Below the pieces are notes generated by a model. The model saw only the letters and a list, made by a program, of their open reading frames with translations, made no database searches and was not told the origin of the DNA. 64,000 nucleotides of DNA from positions 1-64,000 of the forward strand of contig MKUH01000006.1 in NCBI GenBank assembly GCA_001897745.1, given 5' to 3'. Position 1 is the first letter of the stretch. Every line of letters starts with the position of its first letter. This DNA is from Candidatus Accumulibacter sp. 66-26 (GTDB lineage: Bacteria; Pseudomonadota; Gammaproteobacteria; Burkholderiales; Rhodocyclaceae). Made by a program: the position numbers and the translations under genes. Below, piece by piece: positions 16,136 through 24,819 of this stretch.

Positions 16136-16642
16136 ATGTCTAAAACAACCTACAACGTACTTGTTCTCTGTACTGGGAACTCCGCGCGCTCCATTCTTGG
16201 CGAAGCTTTGTTCAACCACCTTGGACAAGGTCGGATTCGTGCTTACTCTGCAGGTAGCCAACCGTCGGGAAAAGTGAATCCGGTCGCCTTGCAAACGCTT
16301 GAAAAGCATGGTGTTCCCCTGCCGGAGGCGCGGAGCAAGTCGTGGGACGAGTTTGCCGCCCCGGGGGCTCCCGAGATTGACTACATCTTTACGGTCTGTG
16401 CGAGCGCCGCTGGTGAAACCTGCCCCGTCTGGATCGGTCATCCGACTACCGCGCACTGGGGTATTCCAGATCCCGCACATGTCGAGCCGATGTCGGCTCG
16501 TATTGAAGCCTTTGAGGTTGCCTATAAACAGTTGGAACGCCGCATCAAGGCTTTCCTCGCGTTGCCGCTTGAGACAATGCCTGCAGCAGACATCAAGAAT
16601 GCTGCCAAACAGATTCACGAAGAAGCTGCCACTCAGGAATAA
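16136..16642 (+). CDS. arsC: Arsenate reductase, low-molecular-weight phosphatase type
   Basis: 168 residues. The P-loop CTGNSARS near residue 12 has the CX5R nucleophile motif. A second redox pair lies in CASAAGETC (around residues 84-92), and the general acid is in the WGIPDP segment. This is the thioredoxin-linked ArsC fold that reduces As(V) to As(III) in the cytoplasm, feeding Acr3. It follows arsR by 23 bp and is the only ArsC in the window with a complete active site. Confidence 0.92.
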   Translation: MSKTTYNVLVLCTGNSARSILGEALFNHLGQGRIRAYSAGSQPSGKVNPVALQTLEKHGVPLPEARSKSWDEFAAPGAPEIDYIFTVCASAAGETCPVWIGHPTTAHWGIPDPAHVEPMSARIEAFEVAYKQLERRIKAFLALPLETMPAADIKNAAKQIHEEAATQE

Positions 16643-16684
16643 GGGCCTGTGCCGCGGATTTCATTTCCTCGAAGGGTGTAGCGG

Positions 16685-17140
16685 GTGACCGGAGAGCCCA
16701 TCGCTGTGAGCGTGTTGTTCGTTGACTGGTGCAATTCCTGCCGCTCCATTATGGCGGAGGCGATATTCAATCATTTGGCACCTGAGGGCTGGCTTGCCTC
16801 TAGTGCTGGATGCAAACCAGCAAAAGACGTGCATCTCCGGGTCATTTCATTGCTAAGTCGATATGCAATTCCGACGCATCTTCTCAGACCAAAACCGATT
16901 GAACACGTATTTATCAAACCGCAAAAAGTCATAATATTTTGCGAAGATTCAACGCTGCTCAATAGTGTCCGAGCGATCACTAGGCAAGATGCAGTGTGCT
17001 GGCCGGTTTCTGACCCGGCCGAGGCAACTGGCACGCATGACGAACTCGATCTGGCATTTTTGAAATCTTTCCGCCAGTTGGAGTTTGCGGTCGGAGAGTT
17101 GATCGATGGTTTGAGGCCGAAGTCTCAAACAGGTCTGTGA
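16685..17140 (+). CDS. Degenerate ArsC-like protein lacking the CX5R nucleophile
   Basis: 151 residues from a GTG start, aligned throughout with low-molecular-weight-phosphatase ArsC proteins. The P-loop reads LFVDWCNSCRS where active members have LFLCTHNSCRS-like sequence, so the nucleophilic Cys is Asp and the loop is not CX5R. Three other cysteines remain. The frame is open and set between arsC and arsD in a tight operon, so it is not simple decay. It may bind arsenic species or regulate, or be a recent loss of function. Confidence 0.7.
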   Translation: MTGEPIAVSVLFVDWCNSCRSIMAEAIFNHLAPEGWLASSAGCKPAKDVHLRVISLLSRYAIPTHLLRPKPIEHVFIKPQKVIIFCEDSTLLNSVRAITRQDAVCWPVSDPAEATGTHDELDLAFLKSFRQLEFAVGELIDGLRPKSQTGL

Positions 17141-17212
17141 AACGAGATTTTTATGGCTGGCACATTCAATCGTGCCGGTAGGTTAGGCGCACATTTTCAA
17201 GGGGTAAATTTC

Positions 17213-17578
17213 ATGTCAATGATTCAAGTTTTCGATCCTGCCTTGTGCTGCAGCACTGGTGTTTGTGGCGTTGATGTCGACCAGCAATTGGTCAGCTTTT
17301 CTGCCGACGTCGATTGGGCAAAGCAGCAAGGGGCGCAAATTGAACGCTTTAACCTCGCCCAGCAACCCATGGCGTTTGCTGAAAATGCCGTCGTCAAAGG
17401 CTTTCTTGAGCGCTCGGGTCAAGAGGCACTACCGCTGATTCTGGTCGATGGGGAATTTGCCCTGGCTGGTCGGTACCCGAACCGGGCTGAGTTGACTCGC
17501 TGGGCAAAAATTGAAGCTGCTGCGGTCGACGCGGACAAGCCGGCCAAAAGCTGCTGTAGCGGTTCCAAGTGCTGCTAA
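17213..17578 (+). CDS. arsD: Arsenical metallochaperone ArsD
   Basis: 121 residues from the ATG at 17213 (the frame is open from 17153). It contains the metal-site cysteines of ArsD (CCSTGVC, residues ~11-17) and a C-terminal cysteine pair cluster (SCCSGSKCC). ArsD hands As(III)/Sb(III) to the ArsA ATPase and weakly represses ars promoters. It directly precedes arsA, the normal partner. Confidence 0.92.
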   Translation: MSMIQVFDPALCCSTGVCGVDVDQQLVSFSADVDWAKQQGAQIERFNLAQQPMAFAENAVVKGFLERSGQEALPLILVDGEFALAGRYPNRAELTRWAKIEAAAVDADKPAKSCCSGSKCC

Positions 17579-17594
17579 CCGATTAAGGGTTGCC

Positions 17595-19367
17595 ATGAAA
17601 TTCCTTGAACAGCCGCCACGCTATCTGTTTTTTACGGGCAAAGGCGGGGTAGGTAAAACCTCGATTGCTTGTGCCACCGCAATCCAATTGGCCGAAGCTG
17701 GACGTCGGGTTCTATTGGTCAGCACCGATCCGGCTTCCAATGTTGGCCAGGTATTTGGCGTGGAAATCGGTAACCGAATTGTCGGTATAGAGGCTGTTCC
17801 AGGTTTGTTTGCGCTTGAAATCGATCCGCAGGCGGCGGCCCAGGCTTATCGGGACCGGATTGTCGGTCCGGTGCGCGGCGTATTGCCGGAAGCCGTGGTC
17901 AAGGGGATTGAGGAGCAGTTGTCAGGCGCATGCACCACGGAAATTGCCGCGTTCGACGAGTTCACCGCACTGTTGACCGACTCGACCTTGGTTGCCGGCT
18001 ACGATCACATTATTTTCGATACCGCGCCGACCGGCCATACCATCCGCCTGCTGCAGTTGCCTGGGGCATGGACGGGCTTCCTTGAAGAAGGCAAAGGTGA
18101 TGCCTCCTGCCTGGGACCGCTGGCAGGCCTGGAAAAGCAACGGACCCAGTACAAGTCTGCGGTAGAGGCACTGGCCGATCCCGTGCGGACCAGACTGGTC
18201 CTCGTCGCTCGTGCTCAGGCTGCGACTTTACGCGAGGTCGCACGGACGCATGAAGAACTGGCGGGAATCGGTCTCAAACAGCAGTTCTTGGTCATCAATG
18301 GCGTCTTGCCAGAGTCTGCCGTGGGCAGCGATCTGCTGGCCAAAGCCATCTACCAACGCGAGCAAGCGGCTCTGCTCGATATCCCGGTAGTTCTCAAAAC
18401 ATTGCCTATCGATCAAGTCGGCTTGAAGCCGTTCAACCTGGTCGGCCTGGATGCGTTACGGAAGTTGCTTGTCGCTACTGCCTTCGATGCAGGATCAGGT
18501 ATTCCAGCCGCCACGAAGCTGCCGGAAGTGCCAAGCCTGGCCGTGCTGGTGGATGGTATTGCCGCCGATGGACATGGGCTGGTCATGCTGATGGGCAAGG
18601 GCGGGGTTGGCAAAACAACGCTGGCGGCCGCTGTTGCCGTCGAACTGGCCAGCCGCGGCTTGCCGGTACATTTGACGACCTCCGATCCGGCTGCACATTT
18701 GTCGGAAACCCTGGCTGGCAATCTCGAACATCTGACCGTCAGCCGCATCGATCCGCACGCCGAAACCGAACGCTATCGCCAGCATGTTCTGGACAGCAAA
18801 GGCTCGACGCTGGATGCTCAGGGCCGGGCGTTGCTGGAAGAAGACCTGCGCTCCCCCTGCACCGAGGAAATTGCTGTTTTCCAGGCTTTTTCACGGGTAA
18901 TTCGTGAGGCCGGCAAAAAGTTTGTCGTCATGGATACTGCGCCGACCGGTCATACCTTGTTGCTGCTCGATGCCACCGGTGCGTATCACCGAGAAATCGC
19001 CCGCCAGATGAGTGGCAAGGACATGCATTACACGACCCCGATGATGCAGTTGCAGGATGCGAAGCAGACCAAAGTGTTGATTGCCACGCTGGCCGAAACG
19101 ACGCCGGTGCTTGAAGCCGCCAATCTCCAGTCAGATCTGCGCCGTGCCGGCATTGAGCCTTGGGCGTGGGTCATCAACAACAGTGTGGCGGCGGTGCAGT
19201 CGTCATCTCCGCTGCTGCGTCAGCGGGCCGTCAATGAACTGGCCCAGATCGACCTGGTTGCCCATACCCATGCCATACGTTATGCAGTTGTTCCGCTGAT
19301 CCAGGATGAGCCGGTTGGCGTCGAGCGTTTGCGCGCCCTGGCCAATTGCCATTCTGTGACGGCCTGA
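17595..19367 (+). CDS. arsA: Arsenite-stimulated ATPase ArsA
   Basis: 590 residues from the ATG at 17595. Two homologous halves each have a deviant Walker A (GKGGVGKTS near residue 16 and GKGGVGKTT near 336) and a DTAPTGHT switch (near 138 and 454). Cysteines of the metal site (ACTTE and PCTEE contexts) are present. ArsA normally energises ArsB, but pairing with Acr3, as here, is common. Length is standard for the duplicated form. Confidence 0.95.
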   Translation: MKFLEQPPRYLFFTGKGGVGKTSIACATAIQLAEAGRRVLLVSTDPASNVGQVFGVEIGNRIVGIEAVPGLFALEIDPQAAAQAYRDRIVGPVRGVLPEAVVKGIEEQLSGACTTEIAAFDEFTALLTDSTLVAGYDHIIFDTAPTGHTIRLLQLPGAWTGFLEEGKGDASCLGPLAGLEKQRTQYKSAVEALADPVRTRLVLVARAQAATLREVARTHEELAGIGLKQQFLVINGVLPESAVGSDLLAKAIYQREQAALLDIPVVLKTLPIDQVGLKPFNLVGLDALRKLLVATAFDAGSGIPAATKLPEVPSLAVLVDGIAADGHGLVMLMGKGGVGKTTLAAAVAVELASRGLPVHLTTSDPAAHLSETLAGNLEHLTVSRIDPHAETERYRQHVLDSKGSTLDAQGRALLEEDLRSPCTEEIAVFQAFSRVIREAGKKFVVMDTAPTGHTLLLLDATGAYHREIARQMSGKDMHYTTPMMQLQDAKQTKVLIATLAETTPVLEAANLQSDLRRAGIEPWAWVINNSVAAVQSSSPLLRQRAVNELAQIDLVAHTHAIRYAVVPLIQDEPVGVERLRALANCHSVTA

Positions 19368-19379
19368 TCGAGATAAATC

Positions 19380-20432
19380 ATGAGTGCAGTTACCAAAAAA
19401 CTATCCTTTCTCGACCGCTACCTGACGGTCTGGATCTTCGCCGCGATGGCGCTGGGTATTGGTCTTGGCTATTTCGTGCCGGGCACCGAAGCCTTCATCA
19501 ACCGCTTTCAGGTCGGGACGACCAATATCCCGATCGCCCTCGGCTTGATCCTGATGATGTATCCGCCGTTCGCCAAGGTGCGTTATGAGGAATTGCCTGA
19601 CGTCTTCAACGACAAGAAGGTACTCGGCCTGTCGTTGGTGCAGAACTGGATACTCGGGCCGATCCTGATGTTCGCTTTGGCCATCATCTTTCTGCCGGAC
19701 AAGCCTGAATACATGGTCGGCCTGATCATGATCGGCCTGGCTCGCTGCATCGCCATGGTCATTGTCTGGAACGAAATCGCCAAGGGCTCGACTGAGTACG
19801 CGGCCGGCTTGGTCGCCTTTAATTCGATCTTCCAGGTGCTGTTTTTCAGCGTCTATGCCTGGTTCTTCGTCACTGTATTGCCGCCGATGTTTGGCCTGAG
19901 TGGCATGGCGGTAGATATTTCCATCGGCCAGATCGCCGAAAGCGTCTTCATCTACCTTGGCATTCCTTGCGTTGCCGGCGTTCTGACCCGCGTCATCATG
20001 CTGCGCTACGTCACCAAGGAGTGGTATCACACCCACTTCGTGCCGAAGATCGGCCCGATCACGCTGGTCGCATTGCTCTTTACCATCGTCGTCATGTTCA
20101 GCCTCAAAGGACAGTTGATCCTCACGATTCCCCTCGATGTGGTGCGCATTGCGATCCCGCTGCTGATCTACTTCGTGGTCATGTTCCTGTTCTCGTTCTA
20201 CATGAGCAAGCGGGTCGGGGCAAACTACAAAAAGTGCACCACGCTCTCTTTCACGGCGGCAAGCAATAACTTCGAACTGGCCATTGCGGTGGCGATCGCG
20301 GTCTACGGCATCAATTCCGGAGCAGCTTTTGCAGCGGTCATCGGCCCCTTGGTCGAAGTGCCGGTCATGATTGCACTGGTCAGTCTTTCGTTGTGGTTCC
20401 AGAAACGGTTTTTCCCGACCGAAACTGCTTGA
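19380..20432 (+). CDS. acr3: Acr3 arsenite efflux permease
   Basis: 350 residues, ten predicted transmembrane helices. The invariant cysteine lies in [17 protein letters not shown], and [17 protein letters not shown] is the family's second signature. Carries arsenite out of the cytoplasm, here probably with ArsA. It starts 12 bp after arsA. Confidence 0.95.
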   Translation: MSAVTKKLSFLDRYLTVWIFAAMALGIGLGYFVPGTEAFINRFQVGTTNIPIALGLILMMYPPFAKVRYEELPDVFNDKKVLGLSLVQNWILGPILMFALAIIFLPDKPEYMVGLIMIGLARCIAMVIVWNEIAKGSTEYAAGLVAFNSIFQVLFFSVYAWFFVTVLPPMFGLSGMAVDISIGQIAESVFIYLGIPCVAGVLTRVIMLRYVTKEWYHTHFVPKIGPITLVALLFTIVVMFSLKGQLILTIPLDVVRIAIPLLIYFVVMFLFSFYMSKRVGANYKKCTTLSFTAASNNFELAIAVAIAVYGINSGAAFAAVIGPLVEVPVMIALVSLSLWFQKRFFPTETA

Positions 20433-20469
20433 TAATCGACGCGTCCTTCCAATCGACGGGGATTTGATC

Positions 20470-20880
20470 ATGCTTGAGTACGAAGTCTTCGCTCAACGGC
20501 TATCAGCACAAGGCAGCGTGGCGACCACCAAGTGTGCCGAGGTGGCGCTCGATACCAATCTCGAAGGTCGGGAGGATGCGTTCAATCCGGCCGAATTGCT
20601 GCTTGCCGCACTATCGGCCTGCATGCTGAAGGGGATCGAGCGTGTCACGCCGATGCTCAAATTCGAATTCCGGGACGTCGCGGTACGTATTCATGGTTGG
20701 CGGCAGGATGCGCCGCCAAAAATGGCTCGTATCGAATACACGGTTTGGGTCGGTAGCGATGAACCCGATCGTCGGCTTGAGTTGTTGCATGAGAATCTCA
20801 AGAAGTACGGGACGGTTTTCAATACGCTTGCCGCCGGCTGCGAGCTGAACGGTACCCTTCTTCGTGGGCGGCCCGACTAG
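20470..20880 (+). CDS. OsmC-family peroxiredoxin-like protein
   Basis: 136 residues from the ATG at 20470. OsmC fold with its two cysteines (LSACMLKGI near 56 and AAGCELNG near 126), which in the family reduce organic hydroperoxides. It is co-oriented with acr3 (37 bp) and followed two bases later by the ECF sigma gene, so it belongs to the end of the ars transcript. Probably protects against thiol or peroxide stress during arsenic exposure. Confidence 0.85.
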   Translation: MLEYEVFAQRLSAQGSVATTKCAEVALDTNLEGREDAFNPAELLLAALSACMLKGIERVTPMLKFEFRDVAVRIHGWRQDAPPKMARIEYTVWVGSDEPDRRLELLHENLKKYGTVFNTLAAGCELNGTLLRGRPD

Positions 20881-20881
20881 C

Positions 20882-21439
20882 ATGGGTGTTCCCTGTTTGA
20901 TCACCGCCTGGACGGCTTACGAGGCGGAATTGCGTGGTTTTATACGCCACCGTTCCGGCTTGGCAGAAGAAGCAGATGATCTGTTGCAGGAAGTCTTCAT
21001 TCGGGCACTACGCCAGGATTCCCAGTTCTGCAGCATCGAAAACCCCAGGGCATGGCTCTTTCAGGTTGCCCGCAATATCCTGGCCGATCGCTTTCGGCAT
21101 GCTCACGAGCATGTGTCATTGCCTGACGATATTCCAGAGGTCTCGCGTGATGAAGCTCCCGCGGTGGATTCTTTGAGCCAATGTCTGCCGCGGGTGCTCT
21201 CCGAGTTGTCGGCCGACGACAGGTTGGCCATCACCTTCTGCGATATTGAAGGAAACTCACAACAGGCTCTGGCTGAGCATCTCGGTATTTCCCTGCCGGG
21301 GGCAAAATCGAGAATCCAGCGAGCCAGGCAGAGGCTGCGAGAGCAATTGGTCTGTGCCTGCCAGGTTACCTTCGACGACAAAGGGGATGTCTGCTGCTTT
21401 GTCCCGCGGCCACCGCTCACCGGGTCGGCAGACACGTAG
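20882..21439 (+). CDS. ECF RNA polymerase sigma factor, SigZ-like
   Basis: 185 residues from the ATG at 20882. Region 2 (EEADDLLQEVFIRAL ... NPRAWLFQVARNILADRFR) and region 4 (LAEHLGISLPGAKSRIQRARQ) are both present. The C-terminal extension is cysteine-rich (CACQVTFDDKGDVCCF) as in SigZ-type factors, and could sense metal or thiol state directly. No anti-sigma gene is adjacent. It closes the ars operon, and a matching promoter motif (CTGCATC-N16-CGTCT) precedes the next three transcription units, which makes them its likely regulon. Confidence 0.85.
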   Translation: MGVPCLITAWTAYEAELRGFIRHRSGLAEEADDLLQEVFIRALRQDSQFCSIENPRAWLFQVARNILADRFRHAHEHVSLPDDIPEVSRDEAPAVDSLSQCLPRVLSELSADDRLAITFCDIEGNSQQALAEHLGISLPGAKSRIQRARQRLREQLVCACQVTFDDKGDVCCFVPRPPLTGSADT

Positions 21440-21517
21440 GGCTGCCGCTACTCTGGTTTTTGCCCCAAAACGGCGTTGACCGTAGCAAGCATCGCCTCCG
21501 GCGAAAAATTGCGTTGG

Positions 21518-21547
21518 CTGCATCTTTTTCACGCGCTACTCGTCTTC
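21518..21547 (+). promoter_or_regulatory. Putative ECF promoter, copy 1
   Basis: CTGCATC (21518-21524), 16 bp, CGTCT (21541-21545) followed by TC. Lies 72 bp before the thiolase start and directly after the sigma-factor gene. The CGTC-type -10 and ~16-bp spacing fit ECF promoters. Confidence 0.6.
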
Positions 21548-21617
21548 ACAAGTGAGCGGTAATCCGGCTTGCGCCAGATTGCCTGATGAATGATTCGTCT
21601 TTGTGGAGGTTCCCATC

Positions 21618-22802
21618 ATGAGCGCCATTGATGTCGTCCTGTGCAACCCCGTTCGCACGGCCATTGGTACCTATGCCGGCAGTCTCAAGTCGACGCCGGC
21701 GACGGAGCTGGGTGCGACCGTTATCCGCGAAACCCTGAAACGTTCGGGACTGGCAGTGGAAAAAGTTGAAACGCTGGTCATGGGACAGGTGATCCAGGCT
21801 GGCAGCAAGATGAATCCGGCCCGCCAAGCCGGCATCTTGGCCGGGTTGCCGGTCGAGGTTCCGGCGTTGACCGTCAATCGGGTCTGCGGCTCCGGTGCCC
21901 AAGGGATTGTCAGCGCGGCACAGGAAGTCTGTGCTGGCTTTCTCAAGTGCGCCATCGCCGGTGGCATGGAAAATATGGACATGGCTCCCTACCTGCTGCC
22001 CCAAGGTCGCTGGGGCGCGCGCATGGGGGATGTCCAGTTGTACGACAGCATGTTGATGGATGGTCTCAACGATGCCTTTTCCGGACAGCACTCGGGTTGG
22101 CATACCGAAGACCTGGTCAGTAAGTTCGGTATCAGCCGGGCCGATCAGGATGCCTGGGCGCTTCGCTCGCAACTGAATTTTTCAGCTGCACAGGCTGCCG
22201 GGAAATTCGCGGCGGAAATCGTTCCGGTCGAAATCAAGGGGCGCAAAGGGCCGGAATTTTTTGGCAAAGACGAACACAACCGACCGGAAACCACGGCGGA
22301 TTCGCTCGCCAAGCTCAAACCGGCCTTTCGCAAGGAGGGCACCATCACCGCCGGCAATGCACCCGGGCTGAATACGGGTGCGGCGGCGATGATCGTTGCC
22401 GAGCGGGCTTTTGCCGAGGCCAATGGTTTGCAGCCGATGGCGAGGCTGGTTGCCTACGGCGTGGCCGCCGTTGAACCGGGGTTTTTCGGCATTGGCCCGG
22501 TGCCGGCTGTGCGTCAGGCGCTGGTACGGGCAGGTTGGCAAGTCAGCGACTTAGAGCGCGTTGAAATCAATGAAGCCTTTGCGGCGATTGCCATTGCCTG
22601 TACCCGCGAACTGGGGCTGGCGCCCGAGGTGGTCAACGTGGAAGGCGGAGCCATCGCGCATGGCCATCCCATCGGCGCTTCAGGTGCCGTGCTGACGACA
22701 CGCCTGCTGCATTCAATGCAACGCGATGGCCTGAAGCGTGGCATCGTGACCTTGTGCATCGGTGGCGGCCAAGGTATCGCCCTGGCGCTGGAAATGCTTT
22801 GA
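21618..22802 (+). CDS. Thiolase (acetyl-CoA C-acetyltransferase family)
   Basis: 394 residues from the ATG at 21618, with GTGGAGG nine bases upstream. Active-site residues are in place: nucleophile Cys in NRVCGSGAQ (~89), His in GGAIAHGHPIGASG (~350) and Cys in CIGGGQG (~380). It condenses or cleaves acyl-CoA. The substrate is not set by the sequence (acetoacetyl-CoA synthesis is the default). Its place behind a probable ECF promoter with metal and sulfite exporters is unusual for a thiolase. Confidence 0.88.
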   Translation: MSAIDVVLCNPVRTAIGTYAGSLKSTPATELGATVIRETLKRSGLAVEKVETLVMGQVIQAGSKMNPARQAGILAGLPVEVPALTVNRVCGSGAQGIVSAAQEVCAGFLKCAIAGGMENMDMAPYLLPQGRWGARMGDVQLYDSMLMDGLNDAFSGQHSGWHTEDLVSKFGISRADQDAWALRSQLNFSAAQAAGKFAAEIVPVEIKGRKGPEFFGKDEHNRPETTADSLAKLKPAFRKEGTITAGNAPGLNTGAAAMIVAERAFAEANGLQPMARLVAYGVAAVEPGFFGIGPVPAVRQALVRAGWQVSDLERVEINEAFAAIAIACTRELGLAPEVVNVEGGAIAHGHPIGASGAVLTTRLLHSMQRDGLKRGIVTLCIGGGQGIALALEML

Positions 22803-22813
22803 GGAGTCCTGTC

Positions 22814-23047
22814 ATGGAAGCCCCAGTACATCAATTGAGCGAGCTTTTTCGACAACTGGGATTGCCGGATGAAGGGCCTGCCATTGAGCGATTCATCGCC
22901 ACCCATCGGCCTTTGGATGGCGCGATTCGGCTGGCCGATGCACCTTTCTGGAGTACGGCACAGGGGCAATTCCTGCGCGAGGAAATTGCCGAGGATGCCG
23001 ACTGGGCGGAGCTGGTCGACACGCTGGATAACCGCCTGCGAGCCTGA
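22814..23047 (+). CDS. DUF2789-family protein
   Basis: 77 residues matching DUF2789 proteins (HQLSELFRQLGLPDEGPAIERFI, then FWSTAQGQFLREEI). Small, acidic, helical, no known function. It lies 11 bp after the thiolase in the same transcript. Confidence 0.8.
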   Translation: MEAPVHQLSELFRQLGLPDEGPAIERFIATHRPLDGAIRLADAPFWSTAQGQFLREEIAEDADWAELVDTLDNRLRA

Positions 23048-23073
23048 GACGAACAGGTGTTGAGGAGAGGGCT

Positions 23074-23817
23074 ATGACCTTGCTGATCGCTGCAGTGGTC
23101 ACGCTGGCATTGACGACGGTTTTGTCGATGGCAGGCGTTGGTGCTGCGTTTGTGCTGATACCGGTGTTTCTCACCCTCGGCGTGGAACTGCATTCAGCCA
23201 TGGCTACGGCCTTGCTTCTCAATACGATCGGAATGAGCATTGCTTCCTTCACCTTCGTACGCAAGGGTTTGGTCGCCTGGAAGTTGGTCGTACCGATGTT
23301 GCTGGTCGCAGTATTGGCCTCGCCGATCGGTGTTCGCGTCGGGCAAGGTATGGATCGGTCAATGCTCTTGTGGCTGTTTGTCGGTTTCCTGTTGTTTGCC
23401 AGCAGCATGATGTGGTTCTACCGTCCCAAACCGCGCTCGGCGCCGAATTCCACGCATTCCGGTTTGATACTTGGTACGCCAGTCGGTGCGGTTGCCGGGT
23501 TTGTTGGCGGCCTGCTCGGGGTGGGTGGCGGCAACATCATCGTTCCCGCTCTCGTCGCTTCCGGACTGGAGCCCAAGCGCGCCTCGGCCAGTGCTTCGTT
23601 CGTGGTGATTTTCGCTTCGCTATCCGGCTTTCTCGCGCATGCGCAAGTTGCCGAAATCAGTCCTCCCCTTTTGATCACAACGGCCATCGCCACCGCCATC
23701 GGGGCTGGGCTGGGTGCCTGGCTGGCGAGTGAGAAACTGCGGGCTGAACAACTCAAGCGGGTCATTGCCCTCGTTCTCGTTGCCGTGGCCGTCAAAACCG
23801 CCTGGAGTCTCTTGTGA
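23074..23817 (+). CDS. TauE/SafE-family permease
   Basis: 247 residues with about eight transmembrane segments in two halves. It has the family's glycine-rich repeats (SMAGVGAAFVLIPVF at the start and GGLLGVGGGNIIVPAL in the second half). Members export sulfite, sulfoacetate or related organosulfur anions. Substrate here unknown. The stop overlaps the CDF gene start (TGATG). Confidence 0.85.
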   Translation: MTLLIAAVVTLALTTVLSMAGVGAAFVLIPVFLTLGVELHSAMATALLLNTIGMSIASFTFVRKGLVAWKLVVPMLLVAVLASPIGVRVGQGMDRSMLLWLFVGFLLFASSMMWFYRPKPRSAPNSTHSGLILGTPVGAVAGFVGGLLGVGGGNIIVPALVASGLEPKRASASASFVVIFASLSGFLAHAQVAEISPPLLITTAIATAIGAGLGAWLASEKLRAEQLKRVIALVLVAVAVKTAWSLL

Positions 23818-24761
23818 TGACCACAACCACGGTCGAGCATGATCACGGTCATGAACACCCCCATACCCACCGTGCCGCTGGCCGAACGCTGGCAATCGCG
23901 CTGGTCCTGACGCTGGGCTATGCAGTTGTCGAACTGTTGGCCGGATGGCGGGCCGGCTCGCTGGCGTTGCTGGCCGATGCAGGTCACATGGTGACCGATG
24001 GCGCAGCCTTGGGATTGTCGGCGCTGGCTGCCTGGCTCGCCTCATTGCCGCCGAACCGGCGCCACAGTTATGGGCTGGGCAAGACTGAACTATTGGCTGC
24101 ACTGATCAACGCGCTCTCGATGCTGGCCGTGGTTTTCGGCATTGGCGTCGAAGCCTGGCAGCGCTTGCAATCACCGGGCAGTATCGATGGGGCAACTGTC
24201 GGCGTCGTGGCGATCTTCGGGTTGCTGGTGAACCTGCTGGTTGCCTGGATTCTGTCTCGGGGTGAGCAGAATCTCAATGTCCGTGGTGCATTGCTGCATG
24301 TCATGGGTGACGTGTTGGGGTCGGTCGCGGCGATTGTCGCCGGTGCCGTCATCTACTTCACTCACTGGACCCCCATCGATCCGCTGCTTTCACTGCTGAT
24401 CGGCGGCCTCGTTCTCTCATCGAGCGTGCGCCTGTTGAAGGACGCATTGCACGGCACGCTGGACGGCGTCCCGTTCCATATCAATCTCGACGAATTAGGG
24501 AGAGAGTTGGCAGGAGTCGAGGGCGTAAAGGAAATTCATGATCTGCATGTTTGGCCGATTGCGTCTGAAAAAATGGCGCTTTCCGCGCATGTCCGTATCG
24601 CAAATCTGGTCGACTGGCCCCGGATACTGTTCGGCTTAACCGAGATTGCCGAGCATGAAGGAATTCAACATGTAACGTTCCAAGCTGAATTGCACAGCGA
24701 CGAGCTGCAAGCCATGGTCTTTTCGCCCGCGCATCGCGTTAGGGATAATCTTCACCCTTAA
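23817..24761 (+). CDS. CDF-family metal cation efflux protein (CzcD/ZitB-like)
   Basis: 314 residues from the ATG at 23817. A histidine-rich N-terminus (EHDHGHEHPHTHRA) is followed by six transmembrane helices. The zinc-site motif is in LLADAGHMVTDGAA (TM2), the TM5 counterpart in HVMGDVLGS, and there is a C-terminal cytoplasmic metal-binding domain (IHDLHVWPI). It exports Zn(II), Co(II) or Cd(II) in exchange for protons. Confidence 0.9.
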   Translation: MTTTTVEHDHGHEHPHTHRAAGRTLAIALVLTLGYAVVELLAGWRAGSLALLADAGHMVTDGAALGLSALAAWLASLPPNRRHSYGLGKTELLAALINALSMLAVVFGIGVEAWQRLQSPGSIDGATVGVVAIFGLLVNLLVAWILSRGEQNLNVRGALLHVMGDVLGSVAAIVAGAVIYFTHWTPIDPLLSLLIGGLVLSSSVRLLKDALHGTLDGVPFHINLDELGRELAGVEGVKEIHDLHVWPIASEKMALSAHVRIANLVDWPRILFGLTEIAEHEGIQHVTFQAELHSDELQAMVFSPAHRVRDNLHP

Positions 24762-24819
24762 CTGGTTGTTCAAATTCTGTGAAAAGCGCAATGATTTGAG
24801 GCTGCGCGCTTGATAAAAG

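Noticed and set aside
19401-20471. 356-residue minus-strand frame opposite acr3
   Set aside because: The composition (D-, H-, Q- and R-rich) is typical of an antisense shadow; acr3 on the other strand has full family motifs.
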